Assembly: GCA_023416995.1 (NCBI GenBank)
Contig: JAEZGI010000018.1
Location: forward strand, 1 to 64,000
Origin: Bacteroidota bacterium
GTDB taxonomy: Bacteria; Bacteroidota; Bacteroidia; Chitinophagales; Chitinophagaceae
Direction: 5' to 3'
Length of the DNA: 64,000 nucleotides
Each line of letters opens with the position of its first letter. Position 1 is the first letter of the stretch. Shown here piece by piece: positions 55,182 through 63,912 of the stretch. The notes under the pieces were generated by a model, which searched no databases, had not been told where the DNA came from, and saw only the letters and a list, made by a program, of their open reading frames with translations. The position numbers and the translations under genes are program-made.

Positions 55182-56354
55182 TTATATCTTATCCAACGCC
55201 TGCAATATGTCATTCAGAACGTCCTCATAATGTTCAAGACCTACGGAAATCCGGATCAGACCGGGTGTGATATTCACTGCGAGCCGTTCATCTTCAGAAA
55301 GTTTTGCATGTGTGGTACTGGCCGGATGCGAAGCGATACTACGTGTGTCGCCCAGGTTCGCGGTGAGCGATAACATGCGCAGATTGTTCAGAAAGCTTCT
55401 GCCGGCATCAAGACCACCTTTCAGCTCAAAACAAACGATCGCACCACCGGTTTTCATTTGTTTTTTCGCGATGGCATACTGGGGATGTGAAGGAAGATGG
55501 GGGTATTTTAACCAACTGATCTTTTCATTTGATTCCAGCGCCGTTGCAATTTTTAATGCATTACCTGCATGACGCTCCATCCGGACGTCAAGCGTTTCGA
55601 GGCTCTTGCTCAGTACCCAGGCATTAAACGGGGACATTGCCGGTCCGGTGCTGCGGCAGAAGGTATACAGTTCTTTTATCAGGGCAGCTTTACCAACTAC
55701 AACACCACCCAGTACACGTCCCTGGCCATCCATCCATTTTGTGGCCGAATGCAAAACAAGATCAGCTCCGAAATCGGCCGGACGCTGGCAAACCGGTGTC
55801 GCAAAACAGTTGTCAACATTTAAAATGATATTTCTTTCATTTGCTATCCGACCAATCATAGCAAGGTCAACAATGTCGAGCCCTGGATTTGTGGGGCTTT
55901 CAAGGTAAATCATCTTTGTGTTTGGCCGAATACCCGCTATCCAGTCTTCTGCTGTTGCGTTTACCGGCAGGTAGCTGTATTCGATGCCATATTTAGAAAG
56001 GTATTTTGTGATGATGGTATGTGTACTTCCAAATACCGCATTGCAGGCTAACAGGTGGTCGCCCTGTTTCAGGAAAGTCATAAAGCTGGCAAATATGGCA
56101 CTCATGCCAGAGGCTGTGGCCACACCAGCCTCTGCCCCTTCCAGCGCACAAACCTTGTCAACAAATTCTTTTACACCCGGGTTGCTGAAGCGGCTATAAA
56201 TATTATCATCCGTTTCATCGGCAAAAGCGGCCCGCATGGATTCAGCATCGTCAAAAACAAAACTGCTTGTTAAAAACATCGGAGACGAATGCTCCATTTC
56301 ACTGGTTCTTTCTGTCTGGGTCCGGATTGCTTTTGTAATAGGATGCTGTTCCAT
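55182..56354 (-). CDS. metZ: O-succinylhomoserine sulfhydrylase-like PLP enzyme
   Basis: Third member of the Cys/Met PLP family in this window, 390 residues. The PLP lysine is K206 in HSATKWMDGQGR. The MDGQGRVLGG sequence, with Asp-Gly-Gln in place of the GGHSD of cystathionine enzymes, is the mark of the MetZ group. YSRFSNPGVKEFVDKVCALEGAEAG also fits. It would form homocysteine from an acylated homoserine and sulfide, overlapping with MetY at 4428-5750. It is 42 bases downstream of the OsmC gene and close to a second metX. No SAM riboswitch precedes this set, so it may escape the control that acts on the first cluster. Confidence 0.87.
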   Translation of the reverse strand: MEQHPITKAIRTQTERTSEMEHSSPMFLTSSFVFDDAESMRAAFADETDDNIYSRFSNPGVKEFVDKVCALEGAEAGVATASGMSAIFASFMTFLKQGDHLLACNAVFGSTHTIITKYLSKYGIEYSYLPVNATAEDWIAGIRPNTKMIYLESPTNPGLDIVDLAMIGRIANERNIILNVDNCFATPVCQRPADFGADLVLHSATKWMDGQGRVLGGVVVGKAALIKELYTFCRSTGPAMSPFNAWVLSKSLETLDVRMERHAGNALKIATALESNEKISWLKYPHLPSHPQYAIAKKQMKTGGAIVCFELKGGLDAGRSFLNNLRMLSLTANLGDTRSIASHPASTTHAKLSEDERLAVNITPGLIRISVGLEHYEDVLNDILQALDKI

Positions 56355-56396
56355 ATTTTATTGGTATGGCTGAATTGATTGGTTAATTTGATTGAA

Positions 56397-56846
56397 TTAC
56401 TGGTTAGAAGCGGACTGCGTTTCGTTAACCCGAACTTCCCAGGTAAGCTCGCAACCAGCCTGGCGCAGCGTTTCTGCCACCGAGCAATATTTATTCATGG
56501 AAAGTTCGCAGGCACGTTTTGCCTTTTCAGGATCGATAGTGCCGGTGAGGTTGAAAACCAATGTCACATTTTGCCATAGTGATGGCTCCACACCGGCCTG
56601 GCGTTCACCTTCGATATGTGCAGAAAAACCTTTTACTTCCTGTCTTTGTTTGCGAAGAATAGATATGATGTCTATTCCACTGCATCCACCCAAACCAATC
56701 AATAGCAATTGCATTGGCCTGTTGCCAAAGCCCTGACCACCGGTTTCGGGACTGGTATCCATCCTTACAACGTTGCCATGTTCATCTCTTGCTTCAAATC
56801 CATAATCACCACTGACCCGTTCAATATCTATTTTTACCATCATCAA
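56397..56846 (-). CDS. OsmC/Ohr-family protein
   Basis: A small peroxide-handling or stress protein of 149 residues (start could be any of three consecutive ATGs from 56846). The two conserved cysteines of the family are in GLGGCSGIDIISIL (about residue 54) and NKYCSVAETLRQAG (about residue 122). The long helix between them is preserved, consistent with thiol peroxidase chemistry. The group is the YhfA-like OsmC branch rather than classical Ohr, judging by the FNLTGTIDPEKAKRACELS segment. It lies upstream of metZ on the same strand and is divergent from metX, with only 20 bases between the start codons. Confidence 0.87.
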   Translation of the reverse strand: MMMVKIDIERVSGDYGFEARDEHGNVVRMDTSPETGGQGFGNRPMQLLLIGLGGCSGIDIISILRKQRQEVKGFSAHIEGERQAGVEPSLWQNVTLVFNLTGTIDPEKAKRACELSMNKYCSVAETLRQAGCELTWEVRVNETQSASNQ

Positions 56847-56854
56847 AATTTTTA

Positions 56855-56887
56855 CAAATGTAATTCATGCAGGCGTTTACTTTGCAA
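56855..56887 (-). promoter_or_regulatory. Promoter of osmC-metZ
   Basis: On the minus strand TTG (56887-56885), a 22-base spacer, then an exact TACATTTG (56862-56855). Predicted transcription starts within a few bases of the OsmC ATG triplet, so the message may have almost no leader. The box overlaps the first codons of the divergent metX gene. Confidence 0.55.
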
Positions 56888-57928
56888 CTGAAATTTCAAC
56901 TTTTGACTACTCAATATTATCATTGCACCGCACCCTTTGAACTCGAGTGTGGCGTTACCCTGCCGGGAATTGTTATCGCTTATCATGAATACGGACAACG
57001 CGCTGCTGACGGCAGTAATACCGTGTGGGTTTGTCATGCGCTGACAGCAAATTCAAACGCCACAGAGTGGTGGCCGGGAGTTATTGGTGATAACGGCATC
57101 ATCAAACCTTCGCATTATCATATTGTGTGCGCTAACATTCTTGGATCGTGTTATGGTTCAACCGGACCTGCAAGCGTTAACCCGGAAACCGGTAAACCAT
57201 TTTATGACGATTTTCCCCTGGTCACAGTTCGCGACATGGTAAATGCGCATATTCTGCTACGCAGACACCTGGGTATTGAAAAAATCCATTTACTGATGGG
57301 TGGCAGCATGGGGGGTTACCAGGCACTCGAATGGTGCGTGATGGAAGGCGGCCTGATTGAAAATCTATTTTTACTCGCCACCTCTCCTGCAGAAAGCGCC
57401 TGGGGCATTGCAACGCATACTGCCCAAAGACTCGCCATTGAAGCCGACCCAGGCTGGCGCGATCATCAGCCCGGAGCAGGCAGTAGAGGCCTGAAAGCGG
57501 CGAGGGCAATTGGCATGCTCACTTATCGCAACTATGGCATCATGGTTGAAAAACAGTCTGACAATGATCCTGAAAAACTGGATAATTACCGGGCCGCCTC
57601 TTATATACAATACCAGGGTGAAAAACTGGCTGCACGATTCAACGCTTATTCATACTGGCTGCTCACAAAAGCGATGGACTCACATCATCTTGCAAGGGGA
57701 CGTGGCGGCGACCTTGTGAAAGTTTTGAATTCAATTACTCAAAGAACATTGATCGTTGGTATCACGAGCGATATACTTTGTCCTTTAACCGAACAGGTTT
57801 TTCTGGATGAGCATATCCCTTCATCAGTGATGGTTGAAATTGATTCAGCATACGGTCACGATGGCTTTATGGTAGAAGCCGAAAAAATCGGAGCCGTACT
57901 AAAAACCTGGTTGCCTGTGAAAGGTTGA
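56867..57928 (+). CDS. metX: Homoserine O-acetyltransferase (second copy)
   Basis: A second MetX-family acyltransferase, 353 residues. The nucleophile is Ser147 in LLMGGSMGGYQ. The acid is in TSDILCPLTEQ and the His in YGHDGFMVE. VCHALTANSNATEWWPG and CANILGSCYGSTGP are closer to the common MetX pattern than the equivalents of the copy at 5823-6872. So this may be the ordinary enzyme and the other a Bacteroidota paralogue. Residues 1-30 are not clearly conserved, and no other ATG exists nearby. It lies beside metZ and is convergent with the Met8-TauE gene with no spacer. Homoserine O-acetylation is likely; succinylation for MetZ is possible. Confidence 0.9.
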   Translation: MQAFTLQLKFQLLTTQYYHCTAPFELECGVTLPGIVIAYHEYGQRAADGSNTVWVCHALTANSNATEWWPGVIGDNGIIKPSHYHIVCANILGSCYGSTGPASVNPETGKPFYDDFPLVTVRDMVNAHILLRRHLGIEKIHLLMGGSMGGYQALEWCVMEGGLIENLFLLATSPAESAWGIATHTAQRLAIEADPGWRDHQPGAGSRGLKAARAIGMLTYRNYGIMVEKQSDNDPEKLDNYRAASYIQYQGEKLAARFNAYSYWLLTKAMDSHHLARGRGGDLVKVLNSITQRTLIVGITSDILCPLTEQVFLDEHIPSSVMVEIDSAYGHDGFMVEAEKIGAVLKTWLPVKG

Positions 57929-59437
57929 TTAATCAAATACTCCCCAGATGATCTTGATGCTCCAGATAATAACCAGGAGACCAAGTAAGATAAAAGAAGT
58001 TTTCCGCGGCAGCTTGCCCGCCAGTTTTGCAGCCAGCGGCGCAGCGCAAAGCCCCCCGATAATCAATGCAACAATTACCTGCCAGTGAGACACACCAAGT
58101 ATCGTAAAAAAGGTAAAGGCACTGGCGAAGGTTACAAAAAATTCAGTCAGACTTACGGTACCAATAACGAATCTTGGTGTGCGCCCTTTTGTGATTAAGG
58201 TGGTAGTTACTATTGGGCCCCAGCCACCGCCTCCGAAAGAATCAAGGAAACCGCCAATGCCTGCAAGCAAGCCGTGACGTTTGAATTTTTTCTTAGGTTG
58301 TTGCGGACGGAAAGCATTTGTAAAGATTCGTATACCCAGGAACAAAGTATATGCAGCCATCACAGGTCGCAGGTATTGTGCCTCTGTTGAACCGAACTCG
58401 GTAAGCACCAGCGCACCAAGAATTGCACCCAGCACACCAGGTATGATAAGCGCTTTGAATAATTTCTTATTAACGTTACCAAACTTGTAATGGCTATAAC
58501 CTGATGCACCGCTTGCAAACATTTCTGCAGTATGTATGCTTCCACTGATAGAAACGATATTAACACCCGAAGAAAGAAGTATAGTAGCTGAAGTAACTCC
58601 ATATCCCATACCCAATGCACCATCTACCAACTGTGCCAGGAATCCTGCCAGAAGCATCCAGTGGAAGTTGTCATCAAGGGTGCTATAAAAGCTGAGCGCA
58701 TCATCAGCCATTGTTTGTAAGGGCAGATAAGAAAAGATAAAATGCCCGATCAGCATCAGGGCAAAACTGAGCAGTGAATAGGTTGCTATCTTTCGCCACC
58801 GGTTTGATTTATCTACTGTTTCAGTTTCAACAAGCACCTGGGTTATTTCATTCATCCGCTTAACCTTCGTTTCAAAGTCTCCGTTTAAGCGGTTACGAAT
58901 GATGTGCAGGTTCTGAATTACCGCATCAAGCTGGTCGGGTATTGCCTGCTGCAACACCTCTTTTATACGCTTTGCAGCAGTGGGTGATTTGCCATTTGTT
59001 GATATTGCGATTTTCAGATTTCCTTTCTGAACTATTGATCCTAAATAAAAATCACATAACTCGGGAGTGTCAGCAACGTTTACAAGGAGGCGCCGGCTAT
59101 GTGCAGCATCCCGCACAAATTTACTTACGGCCTTCTCATTAACTGCTACTACCACGATGTCTGCACCATCAAGATCATCTTCTTCAAAAGGGCGCTCAAT
59201 CAGCGTTAAACCCGGTGTTCCTTCAGCAAAACCACGAACATCTTCAGAGATGGCGGTAGCCACAAGTTTAACCTGTGCGGCCGGTGCATTGGCAAGCAAT
59301 GCATGCAACTTTTCAAGAGCTACTTTTCCACCACCTACAAGGAGCACGTTCATCTGTTCCAGTTTCAGGAAAACGGGGAACAAAGGATTTTTTTCCTGTT
59401 TAACCGGTTCTGTAATGATCTCTGTTTTCTGCTCCAT
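57929..59437 (-). CDS. Fusion of siroheme-synthase dehydrogenase domain (Met8/CysG-N) and TauE/SafE membrane permease
   Basis: A 502-residue two-part protein. Residues about 18-200 are a precorrin-2 dehydrogenase/sirohydrochlorin ferrochelatase domain: FPVFLKLEQMNVLLVGGGKV with the NAD motif, catalytic-type Asp123 in VNVADTPELCDF, and KIAISTNGKSPTAAK. A basic linker and one membrane segment (about 217-240) lead into residues 260-502, a TauE/SafE-type anion permease. That part has about eight helices, with LAQLVDGALGMGYGVTSATI and GGFLDSFGGGGWGPIVTTTL repeats. The first part makes siroheme, the cofactor of sulfite reductase. The second part belongs to families linked to sulfite or sulfonate export. 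It is last in the cysD-cysN-cysJ operon, 18 bases after the HemC-HemD-like gene. The frame is continuous, so it is not a sequencing artefact by this evidence. Confidence 0.9.
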   Translation of the reverse strand: MEQKTEIITEPVKQEKNPLFPVFLKLEQMNVLLVGGGKVALEKLHALLANAPAAQVKLVATAISEDVRGFAEGTPGLTLIERPFEEDDLDGADIVVVAVNEKAVSKFVRDAAHSRRLLVNVADTPELCDFYLGSIVQKGNLKIAISTNGKSPTAAKRIKEVLQQAIPDQLDAVIQNLHIIRNRLNGDFETKVKRMNEITQVLVETETVDKSNRWRKIATYSLLSFALMLIGHFIFSYLPLQTMADDALSFYSTLDDNFHWMLLAGFLAQLVDGALGMGYGVTSATILLSSGVNIVSISGSIHTAEMFASGASGYSHYKFGNVNKKLFKALIIPGVLGAILGALVLTEFGSTEAQYLRPVMAAYTLFLGIRIFTNAFRPQQPKKKFKRHGLLAGIGGFLDSFGGGGWGPIVTTTLITKGRTPRFVIGTVSLTEFFVTFASAFTFFTILGVSHWQVIVALIIGGLCAAPLAAKLAGKLPRKTSFILLGLLVIIWSIKIIWGVFD

Positions 59438-59455
59438 AATAAATTAAAAAACGTT

Positions 59456-60847
59456 TTATAAGCTCCTGGTTGTTTCAGCATTCTGCCTGTATTCAATGAA
59501 AGCTTTTATTGAAGGGAACACCACCACGTTGCTGTTGCCATCCTCTTTTATAAGTGTTGCTGTTTTCCCTGCCGGCGCTGCATGCGTTACTGTCGGTTGC
59601 AAATACTGTTTACAGGTTTCATATTGCTGATAGCTGGTCCAGAATACTGCATCAGCATTCCGAAGCCCGCTTATAATAGCAGGTGTTAATCGGGGTACCA
59701 AATCATACGTACCAACAGCAGTGTAGCCATCGCGTTGCCAGTGTTTGGCACTCGACGAATTCGTAATGATACACAGATCAGTCTTGCTGACACCTGCGAA
59801 TCCGCCTGACCAGGTATCTGACAATGACTCCAGCCCCAGGCCATCGGCCGATCCGCTAACCCAATAGTCTTTTCTGGCAAGTTCGAACCAGGTTCTTGTC
59901 CCGGCCGCCCATAAGGTTTTACCTTTTATTTGTTTTGCAACAGCTGCGGCTTCCACTGCTTTATGGGTTGCTACGAAATAGTTATTGCAGCCAGGTATGA
60001 TAGCGACGTCATTGAAATCGTAATCAAAAAAGTCCTTCATGTGATCGGTTGTCGAAAACAAGATCTGTCTTTCGGAAAGTTTCGTGTCTGCAGCTTTTTT
60101 CCAACCGCCGGTATATATTGATGCTGCGGGCGAACCTGCATAGGTGAAACTGATATTTGCAAGTTTAAGTGCGATCACTCCGGACTGATATCCAGGATTG
60201 TTTGCCACAAACTCCAGCTCAGCAGCTGATCGCTCAGCGGTTTGTTTGTTAACAGCTTGTCGTAATGCAGCTAAAAAGGTTGCATGTTCCTGTTTAGCTG
60301 CCAATGCTGTTATGCCCTGGTAAATAGAAGGAGGACATTCAAATAAAGGCAATATCATATAACGATAAGCCTTTGGAGAAATGCCGGAATAATTAAGATG
60401 CTGTAGTGGCACAATGGCTACATCGATCCGTTTTGCATTAAGTCGCTGAAGCCTTTCATCCGTATGTTCGTTTGCTGTTTCAAAATTCAACTGCCAGTTC
60501 CACGATGCAGGTAATGCACGGCTAAGAAACCGACTGATCATTTCTCCCTGCCATTCAAAATCAACTGCAAGTTTTATAACAGTAGCACTGTTGATCAAAC
60601 TTTCAAGATGATTTCCAAACACTGCCACCAGTCTTCTTTCGCTGTTGTCAGATACAACGGTTGTGTAACCCTGCGCTGTTAAAGCGTGGTAATTTTCTCT
60701 GCCTGTCAGCAATATCGCATCAGAGGTATCAGTATGTTTGACCCATTGAATAGAAAACCCGGCTTCATCAGCGATATTATCATAAAACTTCCGGGCAACA
60801 GATGCCGCCTTAGAATCATCAGATAATATGTTGATCGTTTTCTTCAT
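59456..60847 (-). CDS. Divergent fused hydroxymethylbilane synthase-like / uroporphyrinogen-III synthase-like protein
   Basis: A 463-residue protein whose two halves resemble HemC and HemD. Residues 130-157 (DERLQRLNAKRIDVAIVPLQ and on) align well with the RLxxLxxGxYDAIILAxAGLxRLGL segment of HemC. Residues 172-216 match the following VGQGALxIE...LLAALNH...AERxFL segment. The place of the dipyrromethane-cofactor cysteine (in GGC) reads NPGY near residues 217-220, with no Cys, and the N-terminal HSxKDxP is missing. The C-terminal half (about 250-463) has the alternating pattern of HemD: GKTLWAAGTRTWFELAR, then NADAVFWTSYQQYETCKQYL. Its location between cysJ and a siroheme-synthase fusion supports a role in uroporphyrinogen III supply for siroheme. 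Catalytic HemC activity is doubtful. Confidence 0.68.
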   Translation of the reverse strand: MKKTINILSDDSKAASVARKFYDNIADEAGFSIQWVKHTDTSDAILLTGRENYHALTAQGYTTVVSDNSERRLVAVFGNHLESLINSATVIKLAVDFEWQGEMISRFLSRALPASWNWQLNFETANEHTDERLQRLNAKRIDVAIVPLQHLNYSGISPKAYRYMILPLFECPPSIYQGITALAAKQEHATFLAALRQAVNKQTAERSAAELEFVANNPGYQSGVIALKLANISFTYAGSPAASIYTGGWKKAADTKLSERQILFSTTDHMKDFFDYDFNDVAIIPGCNNYFVATHKAVEAAAVAKQIKGKTLWAAGTRTWFELARKDYWVSGSADGLGLESLSDTWSGGFAGVSKTDLCIITNSSSAKHWQRDGYTAVGTYDLVPRLTPAIISGLRNADAVFWTSYQQYETCKQYLQPTVTHAAPAGKTATLIKEDGNSNVVVFPSIKAFIEYRQNAETTRSL

Positions 60848-60859
60848 TTACACTGAAGC

Positions 60860-62551
60860 TTAATAAACGTCTTTCAGGAAACGGCCCGCTTCCTTCATTC
60901 TGTCAAGATATTGAAGTGCCTCGGTTTCATTATAGTTTCCAAATTTGCGGATAACTTCCAGAATCGTGTTTTCAACGTCGACGCTCATCGGTTCTTTTTT
61001 ACCGCAGATGTATACAAAAGCACCGTGTTCGAGCCATTCAAACAATTCAGCGCCGTGATTTTTAATTTTTTGCTGCACATAAATCTTTTCCTGCTGGTCC
61101 CTGGAGAAGGCAACGTTCAACCTGGTAAGCACACCAGTTTCAACCCAGCTTTGCAGTTCGGTCTGGTACAGGAAATCTGAAGAGAATTTCTGCTCGCCAA
61201 AAAATAGCCAGTTTCGGCCGGAAGCGCCCTTTGCATCGCGTTCTGCAAGAAACGATCTGAACGGCGCGATACCTGTACCGGGGCCGATCATGATCACGTC
61301 TTTATCAGCTGCCGGCAATCTGAACTCGTTATTTTTATGTACGTAAAACTCCAGTTCGCAGTCTTCGGGAAGCGCCGACAAATGAGCCGAACACAAACCA
61401 TATTTTGCTTCTTCGTTGACGGTAAAATAATCTTTAGCCACGGTAATATGCACTTCCCCGCTATGCGCCTCAGGTGATGACGATATAGAATACAGTCGCG
61501 GAGTGATTGGTTCGAGAATTCCAATCACCTCTTCAAACTGGGCACTATCGTGCACCGGATAAATCTTCAACAAATCAAGCAAACTTATTTTAGTATCCGG
61601 AATATCCTGTTTTACGATGGAGGCATACTGTTTTACTACTCTTTCAGGCAGGTACGCGATATTCAGCTTACGTTGAAGTAAGGTATACACCGAATGCTGA
61701 CCTGTGCGGTGTTGCATGATTTTCTGCGCATCTATTCCGGTAAGCGCTATAATAGCGTCAACAACTTTATCATTATTATGTGGCAGTATACCGATCGAAT
61801 CACCTGGTGCGTATTCAACATCCTCCGATGCGATTTCGATATGATAGGTTTCTTTGGCAGAGCCAATATCATTAAGGTTAATGTTTGCAAGTACGGTTCC
61901 CTTATGTATTTTTTTGCCACTTGATTTCTTGACCGATGTTGCAGCGAGCGGTTTGGTTTCACCCTCCTGGTTACCAAGTTTATTAAGCACTCTATTGAAC
62001 CAGGCTTCTGCTTCTGCTTCGTAGTCAACGTCGCAGCGTTGAACTTCTATAAGTCGTTCACCACCGAGACGTTCCAGCTCTGTATCCACATCAACACCAG
62101 CCTGGCAATACAAAGGATATGAAGTATCCCCCAGAGCTAGCACCGCATATTTTAATTTATTCAGTTTGCTGCTGTCCTGGTGAATATGATCGTAAAATTT
62201 TTTAGCTGCAGCAGGTGGTTCGCCTTCGCCCTGGGTGCTAATTACAGCAAGAAAATATTCTTCCTTTGAAAGATCAGTTAACCTGTATTGGTCGAGGCTG
62301 ACAAGTTTTGCATTTACCCCTGCCTTTTTCATCTTACCGGCAAACTCAACTGCAAGTCGTTTTGAATTACCGGTTTCTGTACCGTAAGCAATAGTTAGTT
62401 TGTTTACCGAAACCTTGATTTCGGGCGCAGCAGGGACAGCCTCGGCCTGCGCAATAAGACCGGATACGTATCCGTTGATCCAGATAAGTTCATCCTTACT
62501 TGCCAGCTTCACCAGTTGCAATAAGGTTTGTAATTTGGGCCCTGCGAGCAT
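60860..62551 (-). CDS. cysJ: NADPH-sulfite reductase flavoprotein subunit
   Basis: Transfers electrons from NADPH through FAD and FMN to sulfite reductase. I start it at the ATG at 62551 (563 residues), because AGGAAAGGAAA lies just upstream and the following residues align with CysJ. The alternative GTG at 62599 would add 16 polar residues. The flavodoxin domain begins at about residue 52 (LTIAYGTETGNSKRLA), with the second FMN loop in VISTQGEGEPPAAA. FAD binding is in RLYSISSSPEAHSGEVHITV, and NADPH binding in GPGTGIAPFRSFLAERD. The C-terminal Tyr (LKDVY) is conserved. The haemoprotein subunit gene cysI is not in the window. It is 68 bases after cysN. Confidence 0.93.
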   Translation of the reverse strand: MLAGPKLQTLLQLVKLASKDELIWINGYVSGLIAQAEAVPAAPEIKVSVNKLTIAYGTETGNSKRLAVEFAGKMKKAGVNAKLVSLDQYRLTDLSKEEYFLAVISTQGEGEPPAAAKKFYDHIHQDSSKLNKLKYAVLALGDTSYPLYCQAGVDVDTELERLGGERLIEVQRCDVDYEAEAEAWFNRVLNKLGNQEGETKPLAATSVKKSSGKKIHKGTVLANINLNDIGSAKETYHIEIASEDVEYAPGDSIGILPHNNDKVVDAIIALTGIDAQKIMQHRTGQHSVYTLLQRKLNIAYLPERVVKQYASIVKQDIPDTKISLLDLLKIYPVHDSAQFEEVIGILEPITPRLYSISSSPEAHSGEVHITVAKDYFTVNEEAKYGLCSAHLSALPEDCELEFYVHKNNEFRLPAADKDVIMIGPGTGIAPFRSFLAERDAKGASGRNWLFFGEQKFSSDFLYQTELQSWVETGVLTRLNVAFSRDQQEKIYVQQKIKNHGAELFEWLEHGAFVYICGKKEPMSVDVENTILEVIRKFGNYNETEALQYLDRMKEAGRFLKDVY

Positions 62552-62619
62552 ATGCTTTCCTTTCCTCTTTACTTCTATATCAGTTTGCCCGGTTATCACC
62601 TCTGATAAACCGGGATAAA

Positions 62620-63864
62620 TTATTTGTTGATCATACAGGCCCCGACTGTAACATTGCTTGTTTCATCTATTAATATTGCGCCGCCATGTACGCGAAGATC
62701 TTTGTACGAATCATAAGCAACCGGCGAAGCCGTTCTTATCCTCGCGCTGATTACATCATTCAACCCAGCCTGGGTTACCTCTGTTGTTTTTTCCAGAGTG
62801 TTTACATCAAGTTTGTAGTGTATCTCTTTTACAACCGCACGTACCACCCTGCTGTTAATCTGTAACAAGTATTTATTACCTGTTATCAGGGGTTTGCTAT
62901 CCATCCAGCAAAGAAACACTTCAAGATCCTGTGATATTTCAGGTTCCGATCCAACACCAACAATAACATCACCCCTGCTTACATCAATATCGTCTTCAAG
63001 ATGTATCACGGCGCTTTGTGGTGCAAAAGCTTCTTCTGTTTCAACTCCACCCACCTCGATAGCACGAATCTTTGATGTAAGTCCCGAGGGCTGAATGGTT
63101 ACAACATCACCTTTGCGGTAAATACCACTTACGATTTTACCGGCATAACCGCGGTAATCATGAAGATGCTCTACCTGTGGACGTATAACATATTGTACAG
63201 GGAACCGTGGATGTGCAAGATCAATATCGTTTTCAAGCTGCACATTTTCAAGATAGTTCAAAAGTGAATCACCCTCATACCAGTTCATACTGGTTGACCT
63301 GTCAACAATGTTATCTCCATTCAATGCGCTGATCGGAATATAAGTTACATCTTTAAGATTAAGCGATCGTGCCACCTTTGCATAATCGATGGTGATGTTG
63401 TTGTAAACGTCTTCTGAATACCCAACCAGGTCCATCTTATTAATGGCAACAACCACATGAGGAATGTTAAGTAATGAAGCTATTATAGAATGCCGGCGTG
63501 TTTGCTCCACCACTCCGTTACGGGCATCTACAAGTATGATTGCCAGGTCAGAGTTGGAGGCTCCGGTTACCATGTTACGGGTATACTGAATATGACCCGG
63601 CGCATCGGCTATAATGAATTTGCGTTTCGGTGTTGAGAAATATTTATATGCAACATCAATTGTAATACCCTGCTCTCTTTCGGCGCGGAGACCGTCAGTT
63701 AACAGTGCAAGATCTATTTCACCGTCCTGCCGGTTTTTGGTTTGTTTACCGATGGCTTCAAGTTGATCGATAAGTATTGATTTACTATCGTACAGTAACC
63801 GGCCGATTAAGGTGCTTTTACCGTCATCCACACTTCCAGCTGTAATAAAGCGTAACAGATCCAT
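62620..63864 (-). CDS. cysN: Sulfate adenylyltransferase, large GTPase subunit
   Basis: Couples GTP hydrolysis to APS formation from sulfate and ATP. It has 414 residues, an EF-Tu-like GTPase. G1 is GSVDDGKST (residues 10-18), G3 is DAPGHIQYTRNM (about residues 91-102), and G4 is NKMDL. Domain 2 and 3 barrels follow. It stops where the C-terminal APS kinase (CysC) begins in the fused CysNC form, so APS kinase, if used, is separate. It is 48 bases after cysD and before cysJ. Confidence 0.97.
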   Translation of the reverse strand: MDLLRFITAGSVDDGKSTLIGRLLYDSKSILIDQLEAIGKQTKNRQDGEIDLALLTDGLRAEREQGITIDVAYKYFSTPKRKFIIADAPGHIQYTRNMVTGASNSDLAIILVDARNGVVEQTRRHSIIASLLNIPHVVVAINKMDLVGYSEDVYNNITIDYAKVARSLNLKDVTYIPISALNGDNIVDRSTSMNWYEGDSLLNYLENVQLENDIDLAHPRFPVQYVIRPQVEHLHDYRGYAGKIVSGIYRKGDVVTIQPSGLTSKIRAIEVGGVETEEAFAPQSAVIHLEDDIDVSRGDVIVGVGSEPEISQDLEVFLCWMDSKPLITGNKYLLQINSRVVRAVVKEIHYKLDVNTLEKTTEVTQAGLNDVISARIRTASPVAYDSYKDLRVHGGAILIDETSNVTVGACMINK

Positions 63865-63912
63865 ATATTGATTGTGCGTTTAAATTCTTTAAAAATGTTG
63901 CTATACCAGTAT

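Noticed and set aside
54899..55270. Small plus-strand frame ahead of and into metZ
   Set aside because: It runs antisense into the conserved metZ C-terminus and has no recognisable signal, so it is not called as a gene.
62552..62599. GTG start giving cysJ 16 extra residues
   Set aside because: The extension is polar and unlike CysJ N-termini, while the ATG at 62551 has an AGGAAAGGAAA stretch just upstream.
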